Notes: a model not told the origin generated them from the letters alone. Counted from the first letter of the stretch, positions 1-6,076 are shown. The stretch: DNA of 6,196 nucleotides from Anaerolineaceae bacterium (GCA_028699715.1 JAQVUC010000072.1:1-6196), one strand, 5' to 3'. Program-made: numbers and translations.

Positions 1-1250
1 TGGTAATGGTAAGCGCAGATCCAAAGAAACTTAACAGCGATGTCATCAAAGCCGCAGCTGAAAAGAAAATTCCTGTTGCTGGTACAGGCGGTACTTCAAT
101 GGCAGATGCGCGATCTTTGGGAGCAAATGTCATCTCCGCTTCAGGCACCACTGGCACAACCAATCGTTCCAGGGCAGTCGGTTATATTTCTGCTTTTGCC
201 AGCCAATGGAAAACAAAATATTCTCCAGTAATTGGTAAGACTGCCGAGGCTGACACTGGGAACATTTGGAAACGTATCAACTTGCGCAGCATCATGATGA
301 GTTCACTTCCAGGTTTTATCGCTATGGCACTCATCCTGGCCATTGGTAAAATCCCATTCTTAACCCCCTCAGTTGGTCCACTATTTGACAAACTGATTGG
401 TGCACTACCTATTATCGTGGCCATTGTTGCTGCCAAGCAGGTATCAGGCTTGGATGAGGTAGGCATTGTGGCAGGTGCTGTCGCCGGTGTATTATCCGTG
501 GACGGTGGAATTTTAGGCGGAATTGTTGGTGGTATCCTTGCCGGCGTACTAGCGAGTTATCTATTGAACTGGTCCTTCCGTATGCGCTTCCCTGCCACTA
601 CCGCAAGTTTGGTAGCAGGTGCCATAGGTGGCCTTGTTGCAGGGTTTTTAGTTTACTTTATCCTTGCGCCAATCACACTTTGGATTGGCAATGGAATTCG
701 CACACTAATCGATGCGGCCATCGCCTTCAGTCCAATATTAGCAGGTGCAGTAGCAGGACTGCTTATTTGGCCGGCAATTATTGGCGGTGTATACCATGCT
801 GCGATCTTGCCCATTGTCCTTCTCGAGATGGAACAAACCGGATACAGCTTCTTAGGTGCAGTAGACATGACTGGCTTAGTAATGGTCTCGGCAGGCATCA
901 CCCTGGCAAATATTATTGCTCCGCGTGAAAAGAAGGAAGCATCTATAGCTTTACCTGGATTTCTTGTAAATATTGGTTTTGGTACGTTTGTCGAAGCGGC
1001 CTACCCTTTCATGTTTGCTGATAAGAAGATTTTTGGGACAGCCTTATTTGCCGCTATGGTCTCAGGTGCCCTGGTTGGTGCATTTAATGCACGTGGTACC
1101 GCCTATGTTCCTAGCATTGTTGCTCCAGGCCTTTCCAGTAACCCAATTGGATTTGCCATCGCAATGCTAGGAGCAATGGGGATTGCGTGTGTTCTCACCA
1201 TCTTTTTTAATAAAACAGCTAAGAAAACTATAACTGAAGTAGAAGCCTAA
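1..1250 (+). CDS. PTS EIIC-like membrane transporter with fused N-terminal alpha/beta domain (5' end cut off)
   Basis: The reading frame is open to the left edge, and the first ATG (base 6) lies inside what looks like a beta-strand (V-M-V-S) with no ribosome site visible, so the true start is probably upstream. Numbering from that ATG, residues 1-75 alternate strand and helix (MVSA, SDVIKAAAEK, PVAGTGGT, NVISASG), like part of a Rossmann-type soluble domain. From about 95 to 401 the protein is very hydrophobic and Gly/Ala-rich. Segments fall near 95-116, 130-144, 152-187, 197-226, 233-274, 281-304, 314-335, 342-360 and 378-401. The stretch GTFVEAAYPF (326-335) resembles the G-x-T-E-x-x-I-P-F loop of fructose-type EIIC, and GGVYHAAILP (260-269) also looks EIIC-like. 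No EIIA or EIIB phosphorylation motif is visible, though either could lie upstream. It is probably an inner-membrane sugar permease of unknown substrate. Its stop overlaps the next gene's Shine-Dalgarno, so the two are co-translated. It could instead be a non-PTS transporter of the same fold. Confidence 0.75.
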   Translation, partial: VMVSADPKKLNSDVIKAAAEKKIPVAGTGGTSMADARSLGANVISASGTTGTTNRSRAVGYISAFASQWKTKYSPVIGKTAEADTGNIWKRINLRSIMMSSLPGFIAMALILAIGKIPFLTPSVGPLFDKLIGALPIIVAIVAAKQVSGLDEVGIVAGAVAGVLSVDGGILGGIVGGILAGVLASYLLNWSFRMRFPATTASLVAGAIGGLVAGFLVYFILAPITLWIGNGIRTLIDAAIAFSPILAGAVAGLLIWPAIIGGVYHAAILPIVLLEMEQTGYSFLGAVDMTGLVMVSAGITLANIIAPREKKEASIALPGFLVNIGFGTFVEAAYPFMFADKKIFGTALFAAMVSGALVGAFNARGTAYVPSIVAPGLSSNPIGFAIAMLGAMGIACVLTIFFNKTAKKTITEVEA

Positions 1251-1256
1251 GGAGGG
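1249..1256 (+). promoter_or_regulatory. Shine-Dalgarno of barrel gene, overlapping upstream stop
   Basis: AAGGAGGG is a near-perfect anti-16S match ending four bases before the ATG at 1261. Its first two A's are the last two bases of the TAA stop of the transporter gene. This implies translational coupling and equal output of the two proteins, and it fixes the start of the barrel gene. Confidence 0.85.
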
Positions 1257-1260
1257 AACG

Positions 1261-2100
1261 ATGATTATTGGAGACATGCAAAGAAAAAGAGAATTTAGCT
1301 TAAAAAAAGTGACTGATGCAATAGCAGCACATGGCGGTACAACCCTGCTATCAACTGGTATCACTGGTGATGATGCACGCTTTGCCCTGGCAGCAGTAAA
1401 AGCCGGTGCACGCTTGCTGGAACCAAACCATCCTGCAGTAGCATTAGCCCGCGGGCATCGGGGTGTGACAACCATGCATGCCGCAGAAGACGTCCGCCAT
1501 GAAATCGCGTTTGAGGAAATGCGCAAGGTTGTCGAAGGTGTTCGTGCGGTTGTCGGACCCGAGATATTTATTACTGTTGGTGTACCGGGATCTTTTACAG
1601 AAACTATGCCTACACCATTTACCGAAGATCAAGCTTATGCCCTCTCTCGAGCTGGTGCCGATTCATTACATACGCACAAATCGACTTTGCAAGATCTCAA
1701 GGAAGTTGCTGATATTTGTCATAAATACGGTTTGTTGGTAGATGCTTACATTGCCCATCCTTCGGATCGCCATCTTTTTGGTGTCCCTGCAGAAACACCT
1801 GAACAAGTTGCAGAAATTGCCAAAGGCATGCAGGATGTCGGTGTCGATTTCATCGGTTTGATGACTGGAATGAGCTATGAAGGAGTGGCCGCAGGTGAGA
1901 TTCCTGGTGTTGTCCGTCAACGTTTGGAGGCTATGATTAAATCAGTCTCAGTACCAACTCTTGCCGAAGGTGGCATTAACGCAGTCAACTTCAAGGCATT
2001 TATTGGAACTGGTGTCAACATATTGGTTGTTGGCACTGCTTTTGATGATATAGCCCGTAAAGCCGTCGAACAGACAGTGGAAACTTTCTTGCAAAGATAA
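1261..2100 (+). CDS. Phosphate-binding (beta/alpha)8-barrel protein, function unknown (possible sugar-phosphate aldolase or epimerase)
   Basis: This 279-aa soluble protein reads as a full TIM barrel. Eight strands can be placed at about 27-32 (TTLLST), 49-58 (GARLLEPNHP), 102-109 (IFITVGVP), 133-140 (ADSLHTHK), 158-165 (LLVDAYIA), 195-203 (VDFIGLMTG), 231-239 (VPTLAEGGI) and 252-261 (VNILVVGTAF). The strand 7 GG and strand 8 VVGTA motifs are the usual phosphate clamp of ribulose-phosphate-binding barrels (HisA/F, TrpF and ThiE type), so a phosphorylated small substrate is likely. Strand-end residues E54, H56, H137, H139, K140, D161 and E236 are candidate catalytic groups. K140 could be a Schiff-base lysine, but that is inference. 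I cannot assign it to a characterised enzyme family; homologues may be labelled domain of unknown function or misnamed hydrolases. The start is set by the strong Shine-Dalgarno. It follows the EIIC-like gene by 10 bases and precedes a terminator, so it probably processes what that transporter imports. Confidence 0.8.
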   Translation: MIIGDMQRKREFSLKKVTDAIAAHGGTTLLSTGITGDDARFALAAVKAGARLLEPNHPAVALARGHRGVTTMHAAEDVRHEIAFEEMRKVVEGVRAVVGPEIFITVGVPGSFTETMPTPFTEDQAYALSRAGADSLHTHKSTLQDLKEVADICHKYGLLVDAYIAHPSDRHLFGVPAETPEQVAEIAKGMQDVGVDFIGLMTGMSYEGVAAGEIPGVVRQRLEAMIKSVSVPTLAEGGINAVNFKAFIGTGVNILVVGTAFDDIARKAVEQTVETFLQR

Positions 2101-2120
2101 ACTGTTTAGTAAAATCAAAG

Positions 2121-2160
2121 AAAAAATCGCTTGGTCCTTAATTATCCAGGCGATTTTTTT
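2121..2160 (+). terminator. Intrinsic terminator of the transporter/barrel operon
   Basis: Arms 2121-2134 (AAAAAATCGCTTGG) and 2146-2159 (CCAGGCGATTTTTT) pair over 14 positions with a single T.G wobble, around an 11-base AT-rich loop. The 3' arm runs into T7, and more T's follow one base later. The A6 at the 5' side means the minus strand also reads as hairpin plus T-run, so it may act in both directions. It begins 20 bases after the barrel stop. Confidence 0.9.
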
Positions 2161-2210
2161 GATTTTTGAAAGAAATGCCTGAATATCTTTCTCATTACTC
2201 TGAATACTTT

Positions 2211-2226
2211 TAAAAGTTAACTTTTA
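2211..2226. repeat. Perfect 16-bp palindrome, possible operator
   Basis: TAAAAGTTAACTTTTA is an exact inverted repeat with no spacer, centred on GTTAAC. It lies between the operon terminator and the EF-G promoter, about 75 bases upstream of the -35. Its size and symmetry suit a dimeric DNA-binding protein. AT-rich DNA produces palindromes by chance more easily, and no second copy occurs in the window, so a regulatory role is unproven. Confidence 0.3.
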
Positions 2227-2299
2227 CCAGCCTTTATCTCCTTGGGTTGAAATTTTTTTCGCATTTTTGCTCTTAAGTAATAATCTAAATCCTAAAACC

Positions 2300-2328
2300 T
2301 TCTCACTCTCAAAGATTTTTGATATAAT
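2300..2328 (+). promoter_or_regulatory. Extended -10 sigma-70-type promoter for the EF-G gene
   Basis: TATAAT at 2323-2328 is a perfect -10, preceded by TG plus one base (2320-2322) as an extended -10. TTCTCA at 2300-2305 matches four of six -35 positions at 17-bp spacing. Transcription would start near 2334-2336, giving a leader of about 72 bases. Confidence 0.75.
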
Positions 2329-2334
2329 GAAAAG

Positions 2335-2352
2335 TCGGCGTTAAATCGCCGA
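2335..2352 (+). promoter_or_regulatory. 5'-terminal leader hairpin of EF-G mRNA
   Basis: TCGGCG (2335-2340) pairs exactly with CGCCGA (2347-2352) around the loop TTAAAT. No T-run follows, so it is not a terminator. From the promoter, the transcript should begin at or within a base or two of the stem. Such 5'-end stems are known to protect mRNA from 5'-end-dependent decay; that role here is inferred. Confidence 0.5.
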
Positions 2353-2353
2353 A

Positions 2354-2410
2354 ATGCTTAAATTACGCGTGGGTATCCATGCCAGACAACAGGAAGGTCT
2401 AAAACAATGA
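2354..2410 (+). CDS. Possible 18-codon leader ORF overlapping the EF-G start (ATGA)
   Basis: An ATG two bases past the leader hairpin opens a frame reading MLKLRVGIHARQQEGLKQ. Its TGA at 2408-2410 overlaps the EF-G ATG at 2407-2409 as ATGA, a layout typical of translational coupling. The EF-G Shine-Dalgarno lies inside this frame. Against it, no Shine-Dalgarno precedes the ATG, the 5' hairpin abuts it, and the peptide has no recognisable composition or motif. It may be a regulatory leader or chance. Confidence 0.25.
   Translation: MLKLRVGIHARQQEGLKQ
2391..2397 (+). promoter_or_regulatory. Shine-Dalgarno of EF-G gene
   Basis: AGGAAGG lies nine bases before the ATG at 2407 and supports that codon as the start. 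The G1 motif then falls at residues 16-23, as expected for this family. Confidence 0.75.
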
Positions 2411-4473
2411 AAGAATTCTCAACCGCAAATATTCGCAACATCGTTCTTGCCTCACACAGCAATTCAGGTAAGACCATTCTCGTGGAGAATTTACTGAATT
2501 TTACTGGCGCTACCACCCGTGTCGGCAGTATCGAAGATGGCTCCACGGTTTCAGACTACGATGACGAAGAACAGCGTCGCAGTATTTCGCTGTACACCTC
2601 TGTTTTACCTGTGATCTATAAGGACATCAAAATCAATTTTCTGGATACCCCTGGTTATACAGATTTTGTTGGTGAAGTTGTTTCTGCCATGCGCGTGTCT
2701 GACTGCGCCCTGATCCTGGTTGACTCGGTTGGCGGACTTGAAGTTGGGACCGAAACAGCGCTGGAGTACGCAGAATTTTTCAAAATCCCCAAAATCATGG
2801 TCATCAACAAGATGGACCGCGACAACGCCAATTTCCGCAAAGCCTTTGATTCTGTCCAAAACAATATCGATTCCCGCTTGGTGCCAATGCAGCTGCCCTG
2901 GGGTGAAAAAGCTGATTTCAACGGCGTCATCGACTTGGTGACAATGAAAGCTTACAAGGGCGATGGCAAAACCGTCGTTGACATTCCAGCTGAATACCAG
3001 GCTGAGGCAGAGGAAGCCCGTTTACAAATGGTTGAAGCAGCCGCTGAAGGCGAAGACAGCCTGCTCGAAAAATATTTTGAGAATGGCGACCTGACAGCCG
3101 AAGAGACTTTGCAGGGTTTGCACAAAGCCATCCAGGAAGGCAATATCATCCCCGTGCTGGTGGCAGCCGGCGGACGCATGATCGGTATCGCCCCCTTACT
3201 CGACACCCTGCTTGCTTTAGCTCCCTCCCCATTGGAACGCCCGGCTACGATCGCCAAATCTCCCAAGGGTGAGGTTGAACTGAGATTTGAAGACTCCGGT
3301 CCCCTGGCTGCTTACGTCTGGAAGACCACCGCGGACCCCTTCGTGGGACGTCAGACTTTCTTCCGGGTTTATTCCGGAACTATGAATTCTGATACCCGCG
3401 TCTGGAACGCCAACAAAGGCGAAGAAGAACGGCTGGCTGGTGTGCAGGTGCCCTTTGGCAAAGAAATGCAGCCGGTTTCTGTGATCCACAGCGGCGATAT
3501 TGGCGCTGTTGCCAAATTATCCGTGACCACAACCGGTGACACCCTGACAAGCAAGGAACAACATCTGACTCTGCCAGTTCCGCACTTCCCAAACCCGCTC
3601 TATAGAGTGGCCATCTCCCCCAAGACCCAATCCGACGCGGCCAAAATGAGCCAGACACTGACTCGTTTGGTTGAAGAAGATATGACCCTCTCCTGGGAAA
3701 TGGAACAGGCCACCCACCAAACCCTCCTGTTTGGCATGGGTGATCAGCACATCGATGTGGCTGTCCGCCGCGCTGAGCAGAAATTCCAGCTCAACCTTGA
3801 CCTGCACGAGCCCAAGGTTCCTTATGAGGAGCACATCACCAAAGAAGCCAGTGCCATGTACCGGCACAAAAAACAGACTGGTGGTTCCGGTCAGTTTGGT
3901 GAAGTTCATTTGAAGGTCTTCCCCATCGAAGGTGAAGATTTTAGCTTCTCAAACGATGTTTTCGGCGGCGCAATTTCAAACAACTACATGGCCCCGATCG
4001 AAAAAGGCATCAAAAACGTGATGAAAGAAGGCGTGGTGGCTGGTTATCCTGTCCACAACGTTGGTGTTTCTGTCTTTGACGGTAAGGAACACCCGGTTGA
4101 CTCAAAGCCTATCGCTTTTGAAATTGCCGGACGTGAAGCCTTCAAAATTGCCTTCAAAGACGCCAACCCTGTGCTCGATGAACCGATCATGAAAGTCGTT
4201 GTTTCCATGCCCGAAGCCAACATGGGTGATATCATGGGCGATCTCAACACCCGCCGTGCCCGCGTTCAGGGTATGAATAGCGACCGTGGAAAATCCACCA
4301 TTACTGCTGAAGTGCCCTTGTCTGAGATGATGCGCTACACCACCAATCTGCGCTCCATGACCGGCGGCCGCGGCACCTTTACCATGGAATTTGACCACTA
4401 CGATCTCGTCCCCACCCATCTGGCGCAGGAAATCATGAACGCCCGCCAGAAGGAACTGCACGAAGAATCCTAA
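2407..4473 (+). CDS. fusA: Elongation factor G family GTPase, FusA2/EF-G-2-like paralogue
   Basis: This cytoplasmic ribosomal translocase-type GTPase of 688 aa is close to the usual EF-G length (about 690-700). The G domain covers about 1-290: P-loop SHSNSGKT (16-23), switch I EEQRRSIS (54-61), G3 DTPGYTDF (80-87) and G4 NKMD (134-137). Domain II starts near 299 (PLAAYVWKT). Domain III includes GMGDQHID (443-450), the counterpart of GMGELHLD. Domain IV has QTGGSGQFG (490-498) and the tip-loop segment DGKEHPVDS (558-566). Domain V has GDLNTRRARV (611-620) and a TGGRGTFTMEF end (652-662). The G motifs depart from canonical EF-G: Asp in the P-loop is Asn19, the switch I Thr is Ser61, and the catalytic His after DTPG is Tyr84. 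Mycobacterial FusA2, from memory, also has DTPGY, so I place it with those poorly understood paralogues. It might still be this organism's only EF-G. It is a single-gene unit with its own promoter and terminator, and there are no str-operon neighbours (rpsL, rpsG, tuf). Confidence 0.93.
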   Translation: MKEFSTANIRNIVLASHSNSGKTILVENLLNFTGATTRVGSIEDGSTVSDYDDEEQRRSISLYTSVLPVIYKDIKINFLDTPGYTDFVGEVVSAMRVSDCALILVDSVGGLEVGTETALEYAEFFKIPKIMVINKMDRDNANFRKAFDSVQNNIDSRLVPMQLPWGEKADFNGVIDLVTMKAYKGDGKTVVDIPAEYQAEAEEARLQMVEAAAEGEDSLLEKYFENGDLTAEETLQGLHKAIQEGNIIPVLVAAGGRMIGIAPLLDTLLALAPSPLERPATIAKSPKGEVELRFEDSGPLAAYVWKTTADPFVGRQTFFRVYSGTMNSDTRVWNANKGEEERLAGVQVPFGKEMQPVSVIHSGDIGAVAKLSVTTTGDTLTSKEQHLTLPVPHFPNPLYRVAISPKTQSDAAKMSQTLTRLVEEDMTLSWEMEQATHQTLLFGMGDQHIDVAVRRAEQKFQLNLDLHEPKVPYEEHITKEASAMYRHKKQTGGSGQFGEVHLKVFPIEGEDFSFSNDVFGGAISNNYMAPIEKGIKNVMKEGVVAGYPVHNVGVSVFDGKEHPVDSKPIAFEIAGREAFKIAFKDANPVLDEPIMKVVVSMPEANMGDIMGDLNTRRARVQGMNSDRGKSTITAEVPLSEMMRYTTNLRSMTGGRGTFTMEFDHYDLVPTHLAQEIMNARQKELHEES

Positions 4474-4493
4474 GCCAAGTTTTGCAAGTTTAC

Positions 4494-4522
4494 AGGCTGA
4501 CCCAAAAGGTCAGCCTTTTTTT
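4494..4522 (+). terminator. Intrinsic terminator after the EF-G gene
   Basis: AGGCTGACC (4494-4502) and GGTCAGCCT (4508-4516) form a perfect 9-bp stem with loop CAAAA, running directly into seven T's (4516-4522). It starts 20 bases after the stop and separates the EF-G unit from glnA. Confidence 0.93.
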
Positions 4523-4575
4523 ATTTCAGGTGAAAATGAGGGGCAATATTTCAACGCAAACCGGAGGCTTTGGGT

Positions 4576-4584
4576 TATCATAAT
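4576..4584 (+). promoter_or_regulatory. Weak candidate -10 region for glnA
   Basis: Overlapping hexamers TATCAT (4576-4581) and CATAAT (4579-4584) each match five of six -10 bases, in the only plausible place between the terminator and glnA. I find no convincing -35 at 16-18 bases, so the promoter may need an activator or may lie elsewhere. Initiation here would give a leader of roughly 65-70 bases. Confidence 0.25.
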
Positions 4585-4604
4585 AAAGAATACAGAACCG
4601 TACT

Positions 4605-4624
4605 GGCCAGCCTTGGCTTTGGCC
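4605..4624 (+). promoter_or_regulatory. Small inverted repeat in the glnA leader
   Basis: GGCCA (4605-4609) and TGGCC (4620-4624) pair around a ten-base loop that can itself form a short GC stem. It sits 20 bases before the glnA Shine-Dalgarno and spans the upstream TTG codon. It is either a weak leader hairpin or a protein-binding repeat; nothing in the sequence decides which. Confidence 0.25.
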
Positions 4625-4644
4625 TCAACAGGCGAACAACTATT

Positions 4645-4651
4645 AAAGGAG
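4645..4651 (+). promoter_or_regulatory. Shine-Dalgarno that sets the glnA start at GTG 4658
   Basis: AAAGGAG is followed by six bases and then the in-frame GTG at 4658. The alternative in-frame TTG at 4613 has no purine-rich site before it and lies in a GC-rich inverted repeat. The GTG is therefore preferred. Confidence 0.8.
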
Positions 4652-4657
4652 AGTGTA

Positions 4658-6076
4658 GTGTTTACTGATTTTGACTCAGCAAAAGATTTTCTGGAAGAAA
4701 ACGAAATTCCCATGGTAGATCTGAAGTGGTGCGACCTTTACGGAAAATGGCATCACGTTACATTGACTGCCAAAGCTTTTACCCCTGAAGTAATGCGGGA
4801 TGGCATCGGCTTTGACGGTTCTTCGGTTGGTATCAAGCCGGTCACAGCCGGAGATATGATCCTCATCCCGGACCTCACCACCGGTTTTATTGATCCATTT
4901 TTTGAGGAGCCAACCTTATCATTCATCTCGGATATTTACGAAGCAGACAGCAAGCTAGCCTTTGAACACGACCCGCGTGAGTTTGTGCGCAAAGCTGATG
5001 CTTACATGAAGCAAACTGGCATCGCCGATCAGTCTCTCTGGGGACCTGAGTACGAGTTTTTCATCTTTGATGAGGTTTCGTATTCAACACGATCAAACAA
5101 ATCCAGCTATTTTGTGAATTCCTATGAAGCCAATTGGGAAAGCAATGAAGACAAAAATGGCTACCTGGTGCCTGTTCATAAAGGCTATCATCGCATCGCC
5201 CCGTCTGACCAAAATCAGAACCTACGCAATGAAATCTGTATGGTCCTGGAAGACCTGGGTTACCCCGTCAAATATCATCACCACGAAGGCAGCGGACCCG
5301 GACAGAACGAGATCGAACCACCTCTGCTTGACATCGTCAAATCCACCGACGGGACCTTGATGGCCAAATACGTGGCAAAAAACCTGGCCTACCTTTACGG
5401 CAAGACCATCACCTTCATGCCCAAACCACTCTTTGGAGAAGCGGGCAACGGTATGCACTTCCATCAAATGCTGTGGAAAGACGGCAAAAACCTGTTCTAC
5501 CAAAAGGGCGGCTACAACAATCTTAGCCAGACCGCATTGTATTATGTTGGCGGCATCCTTAAGCACGCCCTGGCGTTATGCGCCCTGACCAACCCCTCCA
5601 CCAACTCCTACAAACGCCTTGCTCCCGGATACGAAGCCCCCACCAGCTGCTTCTTTGACAAGGGTGATCGTAACGCGGCCGTGCGCAGCCCCAAATATGC
5701 GACTGATCCCAGTGAGGTGCGTATTGAGTACCGCACCCCTGACGCCACCTGCAATCCCTACATTGCCATTCCTGCCATGCTTTTGGCCGGCCTGGACGGG
5801 ATTTTGAATAAAATCGATCCTCGGGAGCACAACTTTGGACCTTTCGATGAAGATGTTCTGAAGTGGCCGCCTGAAAAGCTGGCCACCATCCGCAAGATGC
5901 CCGCCAACCTGAACGCGGCTCTGGATGAACTTGAGCGCGACCACGAATTTCTCTTCCAGGGTGGGGTCTTTTCACCTCAATTTATTCAAACCTGGGTCAA
6001 AAACAAGCGCGCGGAAGCCAATGAGATGGGCGCCCGCCCGCATCCCTACGAGGTGGAGCTGTACGTTGACTGCTAA
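4658..6076 (+). CDS. glnA: Type I glutamine synthetase, GSI-beta-like, without the adenylylation tyrosine
   Basis: It makes glutamine from glutamate, ammonium and ATP in the cytoplasm; GSI enzymes are dodecamers. From GTG 4658 it is 472 aa, close to the 469 of E. coli GlnA. The N-terminal beta-grasp has FDGSSVG (52-58), giving the Asp that completes the neighbouring subunit's site. The catalytic domain has GPEYEFFIFD (129-138), HHHE (207-210), GQNE (215-218), GNGMHFH (263-269), NSYKRL and the PGYEAP flap (316-328), NAAVR (339-343) and RIEYR (355-359). These match the metal-binding glutamates, the active-site His and the substrate arginines. Residues 139-177 hold the insertion typical of GSI-beta. 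Where beta enzymes have NLYDLPPEE around the adenylylated Tyr397, this one has DVLKWPPEK (399-407), placing Leu401 at the Tyr position. GlnE-type control therefore looks impossible at that site. The C-terminus ARPHPYEVELYVDC follows the family pattern. It stands alone, with no glnB, amtB or ntrBC nearby. Confidence 0.95.
   Translation: MFTDFDSAKDFLEENEIPMVDLKWCDLYGKWHHVTLTAKAFTPEVMRDGIGFDGSSVGIKPVTAGDMILIPDLTTGFIDPFFEEPTLSFISDIYEADSKLAFEHDPREFVRKADAYMKQTGIADQSLWGPEYEFFIFDEVSYSTRSNKSSYFVNSYEANWESNEDKNGYLVPVHKGYHRIAPSDQNQNLRNEICMVLEDLGYPVKYHHHEGSGPGQNEIEPPLLDIVKSTDGTLMAKYVAKNLAYLYGKTITFMPKPLFGEAGNGMHFHQMLWKDGKNLFYQKGGYNNLSQTALYYVGGILKHALALCALTNPSTNSYKRLAPGYEAPTSCFFDKGDRNAAVRSPKYATDPSEVRIEYRTPDATCNPYIAIPAMLLAGLDGILNKIDPREHNFGPFDEDVLKWPPEKLATIRKMPANLNAALDELERDHEFLFQGGVFSPQFIQTWVKNKRAEANEMGARPHPYEVELYVDC

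Noticed and set aside
1167..1526. 119-codon minus-strand frame across the transporter/barrel junction
   Set aside because: It is antisense to two well-supported genes, has no ribosome site and low-complexity Ser/Arg/Ala composition; it is a shadow frame.
2175..2213. 12-codon frame starting at ATG 2175
   Set aside because: It is very short, begins just after a terminator, has no promoter and only a weak ribosome site.
2247..2276. Second promoter with TTGAAA as -35 upstream of the EF-G promoter
   Set aside because: No acceptable -10 hexamer lies 16-18 bases downstream; the best, TCTTAA, matches only three positions.
4536..4583. 15-codon frame starting at ATG 4536
   Set aside because: It lies between the EF-G terminator and the putative glnA -10, so it would hardly be transcribed, and it has no recognisable content.
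4604..4617. Sigma-54-like -24/-12 promoter for glnA (TGG...GGC)
   Set aside because: The spacing between the GG and GC elements is nine bases; sigma-54 promoters strictly need ten, and the flanking consensus is poor.
5559..5975. 138-codon minus-strand frame inside glnA
   Set aside because: It is antisense to conserved glutamine synthetase motifs, and its Trp/Arg-rich composition is typical of a GC-rich antisense shadow.
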